7,585 nt of DNA from Alphaproteobacteria bacterium (lineage in GTDB: Bacteria > Pseudomonadota > Alphaproteobacteria > Sneathiellales > Sneathiellaceae): the NCBI GenBank assembly GCA_006226265.1, contig SBHH01000263.1, positions 1 through 7,585 of the forward strand. The letters are read 5' to 3'. Each line of letters starts with the position of its first letter. Position 1 is the first letter of the stretch. Shown in pieces: positions 1-5,052 of the stretch. The position numbers were made by a program, and so were the translations under genes. The notes beneath the pieces are model-generated. The model did no database searches, was not told the DNA's origin, and worked only from the letters and a program-made list of their open reading frames with translations.

Positions 1-70
1 ATTCGTTCTGCCAGAGCGTATCATCCGCATCGAAGGCGATGGCGGAAAGCGATGAATTTCGCGAAGACAT
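1..70 (-). CDS. HAD-superfamily hydrolase, N-terminal fragment (cut by window edge)
   Basis: Only the first 23 codons are inside the window. Reading leftward from the ATG at 68-70 they give MSSRNSSLSAIAFDADDTLW followed by QNE. The block AFDADDTLW is HAD motif I (DxDxT): the first Asp is the nucleophile and the second the acid/base in phosphatases of this superfamily. The family fold and phosphohydrolase role are established knowledge; the substrate cannot be told from this fragment. The gene starts 30 bases after the stop of the FAD-linked oxidase on the same strand, so the two are probably co-transcribed. A GGAAAAG just before the start is a weak ribosome binding site, partly inside an intergenic hairpin. 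A phosphoglycolate-phosphatase-like role beside a 2-hydroxyacid oxidase is possible but is only inference. Confidence 0.8.
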   Translation of the reverse strand, partial: MSSRNSSLSAIAFDADDTLWQNE

Positions 71-78
71 GATCTTTT

Positions 79-96
79 CCGGACGGGGGCGTCCGG
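79..96. other. Intergenic hairpin between oxidase and HAD genes
   Basis: CCGGACG (79-85) and CGTCCGG (90-96) are perfect reverse complements around a four-base loop, giving a 7-bp GC-rich stem in the 30-base gap between the two minus-strand genes. No T-run follows on either strand, so it is not a standard intrinsic terminator. On the minus-strand transcript it sits just upstream of the HAD start codon and takes up part of the weak ribosome binding site, so it could damp translation of the HAD gene or stabilise the upstream message. That role is inference. Confidence 0.5.
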
Positions 97-100
97 TCCT

Positions 101-1498
101 CTATTCCGCGGCGCGATCGGGGATGATCTTGCCCGGGTTCATGATATTGTCGGGATCGAGCGCGGCTTTAAGCGCAGCCATGACGCTCACGGCCTCACCA
201 TGCTCCATATCCATATATTTGATCTTGCCAAGCCCCACCCCATGTTCGCCGGTGCAGGTTCCGTCCATGGCGAGCGCCCGCTTGATCAGCCGGGCGTTGA
301 GCCGCTCGGCCTCTTTCAGCTCCTCCGGGTTTTCCTTCTTGATGACGAAAGAAAGATGGAAATTGCCGTCCCCGACATGGCCGACCAGTGGCGCGATCAG
401 GAAACTGTCGGCAAGATCTTTCTTCGTCTCCAGAATGCAGTCGGCGAGACGCGAGATGGGTACGCAGACATCGGTCGCCCAGATCTGTGCGCCCGCGCGC
501 AAATTAATCGCCGCATAGGCCGCGTTATGGCGCGCCTCCCACAGCATGGTGCGTTCCTCCGCCTGCATGGTCCATTTGAAGCCTTCCGCGCCAAACTCCG
601 AGCAGATATTGCTCACCTGCTCCGCCTGTTCCCTGACATAGGCCTCACTGCCATGGAATTCGAGGAAAAGGGTCGGCTGCACCGGAAGATCAAGGCCGGA
701 ATATTTATTGATCGCATCGACCTGCACATCGTCCAGAAGCTCGATCCGCGCGACCGGGATGCCGGACTGGATCGTCAGGATGACCGACTGGATCGCGCCT
801 TCGATGTCGGGGAAGGAAACGGTTGCTGCGGAAATCGCTTCCGGGATGCCATAGAGGCGAAGCGTAATCTCGGTGATGATGCCGAGCGTCCCTTCGGAGC
901 CGATATAAAGCTTGGTCAGGTCATAGCCCGCCGCGCTTTTCTTCGCCCGGTGCCCGGTCGAGATGATGCGCCCGTCCGGCAGCACAACTTTGAGGCTCAG
1001 GATGTTCTCCCGCATGGTGCCGTAGCGGACGGCATTGGTGCCCGACGCCCGGGTCGAGGCCATGCCGCCGATGGAGGCATCGGCGCCCGGGTCAATCGGG
1101 AAGAAAAGCCCGGTATCGCGAAGATATTCATTGAGTTGCTTGCGCCGCACGCCCGGCTGCACCGTGCAGTCGAGATCCTCCGGGCTCACTCGCAAAATCT
1201 CGTTCATCTCGTTAAGATCGATGGAGACACCGCCATGCACCGCGTTCAAATGCCCTTCCAGCGAAGTGCCCGCGCCGAACGGGATCACCGGCACCTTGTG
1301 GGCCGCGCAGATTTTCATGATCTCCGAGACCTCCTCGGTGCTGCGCGCGAAGCAGACAACATCCGGGGCGATCGGGAAATGCCAGCTTTCATCCTTGCCA
1401 TGCTGTTCGCGCACCGCGTCGGAGGTGGAGCATCGCTCCTTCAGCAATGTTTTCAGTTTCTCGATTACCTGCCCGATTTCAGGATGCTGCGTTGCCAT
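101..1498 (-). CDS. FAD-linked D-lactate dehydrogenase (cytochrome-type) / 2-hydroxyacid oxidase
   Basis: A 465-residue flavoprotein of the VAO/PCMH family, like D-lactate dehydrogenase (cytochrome) and GlcD. These enzymes oxidise D-lactate or related D-2-hydroxyacids to 2-oxoacids and pass electrons to cytochrome c or quinone. The FAD-binding PCMH domain covers about residues 43-220. It includes the pyrophosphate-binding stretch IPFGAGTSLEGH (72-83), DPGADASIGGMAS (136-148) and IGSEGTLGIITE (199-210). The C-terminal oxidase domain (about 225-460) has LWEARHNA (319-326), the probable metal-binding GHVGDGNFH (373-381), GEHGVG (417-422) and the family ending NPGKIIP. Length is normal and there is no signal peptide. 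The ATG at 1496-1498 has AAGGGAAG (complement of 1503-1510) just upstream. A good sigma70-type promoter lies at 1553-1581, and the HAD gene follows 30 bases downstream. Family is clear; D-lactate versus glycolate or 2-hydroxyglutarate cannot be settled by eye. Confidence 0.9.
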   Translation of the reverse strand: MATQHPEIGQVIEKLKTLLKERCSTSDAVREQHGKDESWHFPIAPDVVCFARSTEEVSEIMKICAAHKVPVIPFGAGTSLEGHLNAVHGGVSIDLNEMNEILRVSPEDLDCTVQPGVRRKQLNEYLRDTGLFFPIDPGADASIGGMASTRASGTNAVRYGTMRENILSLKVVLPDGRIISTGHRAKKSAAGYDLTKLYIGSEGTLGIITEITLRLYGIPEAISAATVSFPDIEGAIQSVILTIQSGIPVARIELLDDVQVDAINKYSGLDLPVQPTLFLEFHGSEAYVREQAEQVSNICSEFGAEGFKWTMQAEERTMLWEARHNAAYAAINLRAGAQIWATDVCVPISRLADCILETKKDLADSFLIAPLVGHVGDGNFHLSFVIKKENPEELKEAERLNARLIKRALAMDGTCTGEHGVGLGKIKYMDMEHGEAVSVMAALKAALDPDNIMNPGKIIPDRAAE

Positions 1499-1531
1499 GG
1501 TACTTCCCTTAATTTGCTTTTATGGCCGGGC

Positions 1532-1560
1532 TGGTCAGCCGCGGCAAAAGACATTATCAT
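1532..1560 (+). promoter_or_regulatory. Candidate promoter for the thioesterase gene, overlapping the divergent one
   Basis: TGGTCA (1532-1537), a 17-base spacer and TATCAT (1555-1560) form a plausible plus-strand promoter (4/6 and 5/6 to consensus). Its -10 box overlaps the -10 box of the minus-strand oxidase promoter (1553-1558). If both are real, polymerase could not occupy them together, which would couple the two genes inversely. The -35 match is weak, so this is tentative. Confidence 0.3.
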
Positions 1561-1581
1561 ATTTTGCGCCCGCTGTTTCAA
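1553..1581 (-). promoter_or_regulatory. Sigma70-type promoter for the FAD-linked oxidase
   Basis: On the minus strand TTGAAA (complement of 1576-1581) is followed after exactly 17 bases by GATAAT (complement of 1553-1558). Each hexamer matches 5 of 6 consensus bases. Transcription would start near 1546, leaving a leader of about 48 bases that ends in the AAGGGAAG ribosome binding site. The assignment rests on pattern only. Confidence 0.55.
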
Positions 1582-1629
1582 ATCAAGAATGAATAACGGA
1601 AAGGGCCAGAGACAAACAAGGGAAACCCG

Positions 1630-2112
1630 ATGAACGAAGCCACACTCCCGGTTCTCCATCAGCAGCCGGTCCTTACCGACTGGATCGATTACAACGGCCA
1701 TATGAATGTCGCCTATTACGTGCTGGTGTTCGATCAGTCGATCGATGTGTTTCTGGACGATATCGGCCTGCACCGGGAATATCGCGACAGTTCCAACAAC
1801 ACGGTCTATGTGCTGGAGACCCACGTCACCTATGTGCAGGAAGTGCATGAGGGCGACCCGCTGGTGATGTCGGTTCAAGTGCTGGATTACGATCACAAGC
1901 GCATTCATTTGTTCCTTGAGATGCGCCACCGCGACAAGGGCTTCCTTGCCGCCACGTCGGAACAGATGATCCTCCATATCGACAAGGCAGGTCCGCGCGC
2001 CGCCGCGATGCCGGACCATATTCAGGCGGCCCTTAAAAAGAGCTTCGATGAAACGGCGCATCTGCCCCGTCCCCCTCAGGCCGGCGCCGTCATCGGCATC
2101 CGCCGGAAGTAA
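1630..2112 (+). CDS. Hotdog-fold acyl-CoA thioesterase (4HBT-like)
   Basis: A 160-residue cytosolic protein of the 4-hydroxybenzoyl-CoA thioesterase-like hotdog superfamily, which hydrolyses acyl-CoA thioesters. The N-terminal motif DWIDYNGHMNVAYY (17-30) matches the catalytic DxxGHxN region; D20, three residues before G23, is the likely catalytic acid. The next strand block VLETHVTYVQEVHEGDPL (61-78) is also typical, as is a C-terminal PRPPQAG tail. From memory it is closest to the small thioesterases found with, or fused to, carnitine dehydrogenase (betainyl-CoA thioesterase type). No such neighbour is present here, so the substrate is open. The ATG has AAGGGAAA (1618-1625) upstream. The gene diverges from the oxidase and ends two bases before a terminator stem. 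Family is solid; specificity unknown. Confidence 0.85.
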   Translation: MNEATLPVLHQQPVLTDWIDYNGHMNVAYYVLVFDQSIDVFLDDIGLHREYRDSSNNTVYVLETHVTYVQEVHEGDPLVMSVQVLDYDHKRIHLFLEMRHRDKGFLAATSEQMILHIDKAGPRAAAMPDHIQAALKKSFDETAHLPRPPQAGAVIGIRRK

Positions 2113-2113
2113 A

Positions 2114-2137
2114 AAAACGCCGCTTTCGCGGCGTTTT
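2114..2137. terminator. Bidirectional intrinsic terminator between convergent genes
   Basis: AAAACGCCGC (2114-2123), loop TTTC, and GCGGCGTTTT (2128-2137) form a perfect 10-bp stem. The plus-strand transcript ends in TTTT after the thioesterase stop. The minus-strand transcript ends in an uninterrupted run of seven T, because 2111-2117 are all A. It can therefore serve both the thioesterase gene and the oncoming DUF2336 gene, and is stronger for the latter. Confidence 0.88.
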
Positions 2138-2160
2138 AAGTCAACGGGGTACGCAACAAC

Positions 2161-2177
2161 ATCTCTAGGGGAGAGAT
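2161..2177. other. Small hairpin just after the DUF2336 stop codon
   Basis: ATCTCT (2161-2166) and AGAGAT (2172-2177) pair around a five-base loop, three bases past the DUF2336 stop on the minus strand and upstream of its terminator. It has no T-run. It may only protect the 3' end of the message, or may be chance. Confidence 0.35.
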
Positions 2178-2180
2178 AGG

Positions 2181-3311
2181 TTACGCCGCCTCGCTGGCGG
2201 CGGAATTGCCAAGCTTGCCAATCAGGTAATCGACATTTTCGCCGTCGAACTCGTCCTGGAAATGGGTCAGGACCCGTTCAATCACCTGATTGCGATAACG
2301 TTCGCGATCGCCGGGCGCACCGTCGAAGTCAAGTTCGTTCGCAACTTCGAGGCCGACCTTCATAATCTCCTGAAGACCGCCCGGAATGTTGGATTTTTCA
2401 CAGAGCTGCTTGAGCCCCTTGCCGCCTGCGTCATTGACCAGAATATGCACGTTGGAAACGGCGATATCGGAGAAACGAGCCATGGCGGTTTCAAAGAAGT
2501 CAACGTCACCTACGCAAAGGGCGCGCAGGATGATGGTCGGCGTCAGGCGGCCGTTTTCATAAAGCTGGTCGATCAGCCGGACCAGATCGTTATGGCTTGC
2601 GCCATCCTTGATCAGGCCGATCATGGTTTTCTCGCGGCTTTCCAGAATAAGATCGGTTGCCATGCCTGGCGACATTTCATGATGCTGCACCAGATGATCG
2701 CGAAGCCTGTCCGAAACCATCGTAACAAGGCGTTCCGTCACCGTAATCGGCAGTTTGGTCCGATGCGCCATCGGTCCGTTGACCTTTTCGCTGGTCCCAT
2801 ACTGATCGAGCACTTTCGTGAAGGTGCTTTCGGAAATTTCCGCCGTATCGTTTTCCATCAGGGTTGCGACAACGTCTTCCGAGCCCTTTTCAACCAACTG
2901 TTCGGAAATCCTTTCCGAGACATGGGCGCGGCGCGCGACGGCCTTCTGATGTTCATCCGATTGCGACTGGATAATCTCCATCAGGTCTTCCTCGCTCAGG
3001 GCGTCGGAAAAGCTGATCATCGGCGTCGCGACATCGGCGATGTCGCTCGCCAGGGTCTTCGCAATGTCATGGGGCAGGTCAGGCACGGATTTCAGGGTTT
3101 CCGCGAGCGTCTGGCGGACAAGGACTTCCGCATCATTCACGAGAAGACGGAAAATCTGTTCCGCTTCCTCGCGTTCCTTCGCGCTAAACCCGTTTTCGGA
3201 AGCGGATAATCCGCTGGCGATTTTCTCGACCGTCTCCGCCCGCGCGGTTGCCGAGCGATCCGTCATCAGCCGTTCGATATCTGCCGGTGTTAAAGACCCG
3301 TTATTTGACAC
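2181..3311 (-). CDS. DUF2336 domain-containing protein
   Basis: A 376-residue, almost wholly helical cytosolic protein recognised as the uncharacterised DUF2336 (COG5330) family, found mostly in Alphaproteobacteria. Repeating helix pairs such as RLLVNDAEVLVRQTLAETL near residues 55-73 suggest a HEAT-like scaffold. SRLRDHLV-like and LYENGRLTPTIILRALCVGD (249-268) segments fit the family's middle part. I see no catalytic motif, signal peptide or membrane segment. The start is GTG at 3309-3311 with GGAG (complement of 3317-3320) five bases upstream. An ATG two bases earlier is out of frame and opens only a seven-codon ORF. The gene lies 64 bases after the His-rich unknown gene on the same strand and has a CtrA-type palindrome plus a TTGACG -35-like element in front. 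Molecular function is unknown; a regulatory or scaffold role is inference. Confidence 0.85.
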   Translation of the reverse strand: MSNNGSLTPADIERLMTDRSATARAETVEKIASGLSASENGFSAKEREEAEQIFRLLVNDAEVLVRQTLAETLKSVPDLPHDIAKTLASDIADVATPMISFSDALSEEDLMEIIQSQSDEHQKAVARRAHVSERISEQLVEKGSEDVVATLMENDTAEISESTFTKVLDQYGTSEKVNGPMAHRTKLPITVTERLVTMVSDRLRDHLVQHHEMSPGMATDLILESREKTMIGLIKDGASHNDLVRLIDQLYENGRLTPTIILRALCVGDVDFFETAMARFSDIAVSNVHILVNDAGGKGLKQLCEKSNIPGGLQEIMKVGLEVANELDFDGAPGDRERYRNQVIERVLTHFQDEFDGENVDYLIGKLGNSAASEAA

Positions 3312-3352
3312 ATTGGCTCCAATCGCATGAATGGTGTAGTAGCCGTTACTAT

Positions 3353-3382
3353 CGTCAAATTGGATTAATAATTTATTAATCC
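3353..3382 (-). promoter_or_regulatory. Perfect CtrA-type box (TTAA-N7-TTAA) in a palindrome, next to a -35 element
   Basis: GGATTAATAA (3362-3371), a single T, and TTATTAATCC (3373-3382) make a perfect 21-bp palindrome. It contains TTAA (3365-3368), seven bases, then TTAA (3376-3379), which is the CtrA consensus known from Caulobacter and relatives. Three bases downstream on the minus strand is TTGACG (complement of 3353-3358), a good -35 for the DUF2336 gene; no convincing -10 is visible. The palindrome spans the TAA stop (3376-3378) of the upstream gene. As RNA it could fold, but no T-run follows, so a DNA-binding site is the better reading. Confidence 0.55.
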
Positions 3383-4161
3383 GCGCGTCCTTCGATCACT
3401 TCTTTTATGCTTCTGATCTGATCTTCCACCTGAATTTCGAGGAGGCTAGTGATTTCAAGCTCGCGATCCTCAAATACGTCGGTTCCGGGATGCTTTTTCT
3501 GCCAGTCGGCGATTGCCGCGTCGCGGGCGCGAATCAACTGCCCAATCTGCGGGCGGAACAGGGTCAGCATGGCGGAAATCCAGCGGTTCGCGGGCCAGGA
3601 CGGCGTGCTGTGATCGATCAGGAAATCATCCAGCATGTCGATCACGTCCTCACCCCTATACCAATTTTCGCCGGTCACCCAGCGGTTGGTGGTAAAGAGA
3701 CTGATGGGGAAGCCCGCGCTGTCCATGGAAATGGCGATGAGATGCGAAAGGATCTCGTCCTCCTCTGTCGGCCAGTCCGCCTCCCCGTCGTAGGGAACCG
3801 GCGCGACGCCGGCCTTGATCCCGGCCAGCCGCATGAAAGTATGGAAATGTCCATGCTCGCCCTCGCGATGGGCATGATAATAATATTGCCCGTGACTTTC
3901 CCCGTCATAAACATCGCCTTCGGGGTAATGATCCCATTCATAGAAGGTGCCTTGCCCGCGCAGAATTTCGGCAACAATGTTCGACCCGCCCCGGTGCAGG
4001 ACCCGGTAACATTCCAGAATATCATCCGCCGCCCTGTTCATTTTTTGCAAACGCTCGGGCGGAAGCGCGCGCAAATGGGCACGAAGCGCCGCCATGGTCA
4101 TGACGCAGACCGGCTTCGCGCCTTTCAGATCATCCGCTGCAACTGTCATCCGCTCGCTCAT
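3376..4161 (-). CDS. Uncharacterised protein with His-rich motif (DUF6969-like)
   Basis: About 261 residues if started at the ATG at 4159-4161. I do not know its function; it resembles the family I recall as DUF6969, with only moderate certainty. The core has FYEWDHYPEGDVYD (73-86), then YYYHAHREGEHGHFHTF (93-109) with H96, H98, H103, H105 and H107 plus E100 and E102. Next come HLIAISMDSAGFPISLFTTN (140-159) and NRWVTGENWYRG (159-170). The dense His/Glu cluster suggests a metal site, which is inference. No signal peptide or membrane segment is seen. The frame stays open up to 4287, but that extension is low-complexity, lies in the divergent promoter region and is probably not translated. GAGAG directly abuts the 4161 ATG, which is poor spacing, so the ATG at 4147-4149 is a real alternative. 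The DUF2336 gene follows after 64 bases. Confidence 0.75.
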   Translation of the reverse strand: MSERMTVAADDLKGAKPVCVMTMAALRAHLRALPPERLQKMNRAADDILECYRVLHRGGSNIVAEILRGQGTFYEWDHYPEGDVYDGESHGQYYYHAHREGEHGHFHTFMRLAGIKAGVAPVPYDGEADWPTEEDEILSHLIAISMDSAGFPISLFTTNRWVTGENWYRGEDVIDMLDDFLIDHSTPSWPANRWISAMLTLFRPQIGQLIRARDAAIADWQKKHPGTDVFEDRELEITSLLEIQVEDQIRSIKEVIEGRAD

Positions 4162-4348
4162 CTCTCGATAAATACTCGAATAGAGACGCCCGTAACAGAG
4201 GCTCTCACGAGAAGGTGAAGAACTGTGTTTCCGGTTATTTGCGGTATTCAGATGACGTTCCGCGACATTATGTCCCTGTCGCCACATGCCCCGCTATGCT
4301 AACCATGGGAAAATATAATCAACCCTTAAAAGGGAGTGGAGTAGATCG
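4162..4348. promoter_or_regulatory. Divergent intergenic region with cytochrome c promoter elements
   Basis: This gap serves the His-rich gene (leftward) and the cytochrome c gene (rightward). A perfect TATAAT sits at 4314-4319, 29 bases before the cytochrome ATG, but no TTGACA-like -35 lies 16-18 bases upstream, so an activator may be needed. A near-palindrome CCCTTAAAAGGG (4323-4334) lies at the predicted transcription start, directly before the ribosome binding site. I found no convincing promoter for the leftward gene. Confidence 0.4.
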
Positions 4349-4729
4349 ATGAAAAAATTGACTTATGTTGCCCTTGGCATTGCCGGTACCGCAATGATCG
4401 CGGCAGCGCCCGCAATGGCGGCGGGCGATGCGGCCAAAGGCGAAAAGATTTTCAAGAAATGCCATATCTGCCACACCATTGAAAAGGGCGGCCCGAACAA
4501 GACCGGCCCGAATCTGTTCGGCATTGTCGGCCGGAAATCCGGCATCGAGGACGGCTATCATTATTCCAAGGCCATGGAGGAAAAGGATATCGTCTGGACC
4601 AAGGAAAATCTGGATGTCTACCTGAAAAAGCCACGCGCCTTCGTGAAGGGCACACGGATGAGTTTCCCCGGCCTGAAAAAGGAAAGCGACCGGCAGGACC
4701 TGATCGCCTATCTCGATACCTTTCACTAG
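4349..4729 (+). CDS. Secreted class I cytochrome c (cytochrome c2 / mitochondrial-type)
   Basis: A 126-residue periplasmic electron carrier. Residues 1-24 are a Sec signal peptide (KK, hydrophobic core, then APAMA before AGDAAKG), leaving about 102 mature residues. The heme c site is CHICH (38-42): C38 and C41 bind heme and H42 is the axial ligand. M104 in GTRMSFPG is the sixth ligand. [14 protein letters not shown] (52-65) and DLIAYL (117-122) closely follow mitochondrial cytochrome c, so this is a classic class I small soluble type that would shuttle electrons between a bc1 complex or a dehydrogenase and an oxidase. If the signal were not cleaved it would be a CycM-like membrane-anchored form, but the cleavage site looks good. 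GGAG (4338-4341) lies seven bases before the ATG. It appears to be a single-gene unit ended by the terminator at 4831-4873. Confidence 0.93.
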   Translation: MKKLTYVALGIAGTAMIAAAPAMAAGDAAKGEKIFKKCHICHTIEKGGPNKTGPNLFGIVGRKSGIEDGYHYSKAMEEKDIVWTKENLDVYLKKPRAFVKGTRMSFPGLKKESDRQDLIAYLDTFH

Positions 4730-4740
4730 AAGTCAGCCGA

Positions 4741-4821
4741 CACGGGGACCCTCCATTGCCTGCCATGATTGCCGGAATTTTCCTGTAGGTTCCGTAACTC
4801 CCAACCGGCAGGCAACCCGTG
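4741..4821 (+). ncRNA. Candidate structured RNA (3' UTR element or small RNA)
   Basis: Two adjacent helices share a continuous 3' strand. CACGGG (4741-4746) pairs with CCCGTG (4816-4821), and TTGCCTGCC (4756-4764) pairs with GGCAGGCAA (4807-4815), with a nine-base bulge (4747-4755) on the 5' side. The apical part can add a five-bp hairpin, CGGAA (4773-4777) with TTCCG (4790-4794). Fifteen perfectly matched base pairs in about 80 bases is unlikely by chance. It begins 12 bases after the cytochrome c stop and is followed, after nine bases, by a strong terminator, so the product could be a stable 3'-UTR RNA. I could not match it to a known riboswitch or RNA family, and I see no promoter of its own. 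Confidence 0.4.
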
Positions 4822-4830
4822 CCGCACCCG

Positions 4831-4873
4831 CCTTTCCGGCCGGTCAGGTTCTGTCCGGCCGGAAAGGTTTTTT
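4831..4873 (+). terminator. Strong intrinsic terminator after cytochrome c
   Basis: CCTTTCCGGCCGG (4831-4843) and CCGGCCGGAAAGG (4855-4867) are perfect complements, a 13-bp stem. The 11-base loop can itself form CAG/CTG (4845-4847 with 4851-4853). Six T follow (4868-4873). It lies about 100 bases past the cytochrome c stop and insulates the c-di-GMP gene downstream. Confidence 0.92.
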
Positions 4874-5052
4874 ATCCGCAAATCACAATTAAACCGTGAC
4901 CGCCTCGGCCACTCTTGCGCGCTTTTTTCGAGTTATTTTGACAAGCCTTTACAATTTAAAAAAATTAAGGGCTTCTTTACGCTCTCCCGCTACACTTTAA
5001 CGATAACTGTGCAGTCTCTTATACCCATGACAGGGTCAATATTAATACAGAT
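4874..5052 (+). promoter_or_regulatory. Promoter region of the GGDEF/EAL gene
   Basis: This completes the 323-base gene-free gap after the cytochrome gene. A perfect TTGACA is at 4938-4943, but the region 16-18 bases on is an A-run with no good -10. TACAAT (4950-4955) is too close to pair with it. An imperfect inverted repeat overlaps the spacer: AAGCC (4943-4947) with GGCTT (4970-4974), and AATTT (4953-4957) with AAATT (4962-4966). Further TTAA words occur, but none with the 7-base CtrA spacing. I see no gene here. Confidence 0.35.

Noticed and set aside
1509..1523. TTAA-N7-TTAT before the oxidase gene as a second CtrA box
   Set aside because: One mismatch, and it sits on the ribosome binding site downstream of the likely promoter.
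200..1633. 477-codon open frame on the plus strand, opposite the FAD-linked oxidase
   Set aside because: The opposite strand has full-length, motif-complete FAD oxidase coding. This frame has no recognisable domain, is rich in Arg, Asp and Gly, and is the usual antisense shadow in GC-rich DNA.
2262..3209. 315-codon open frame opposite the DUF2336 gene
   Set aside because: No known motif, no ribosome binding site, and composition typical of a reverse-complement frame of a real gene.
3490..4218. 242-codon open frame opposite the His-rich gene
   Set aside because: Antisense shadow; the minus strand carries the consistent protein with conserved-looking motifs.
4162..4287. N-terminal extension of the His-rich protein up to an ATG at 4287
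   Set aside because: The added 42 residues look non-conserved and occupy the divergent promoter gap; the starts at 4161 or 4149 are more likely.
4765..4788. Short ORF (MIAGIFL) inside the structured RNA, considered as a leader peptide
   Set aside because: No ribosome binding site, no run of a single regulatory amino acid, and no biosynthetic gene downstream.
4741..4873. c-di-GMP (GEMM) riboswitch or SRP RNA
   Set aside because: The conserved GEMM core and the SRP GGAAGGAAGCAG-type loop are absent; only the neighbouring c-di-GMP gene suggested the idea.
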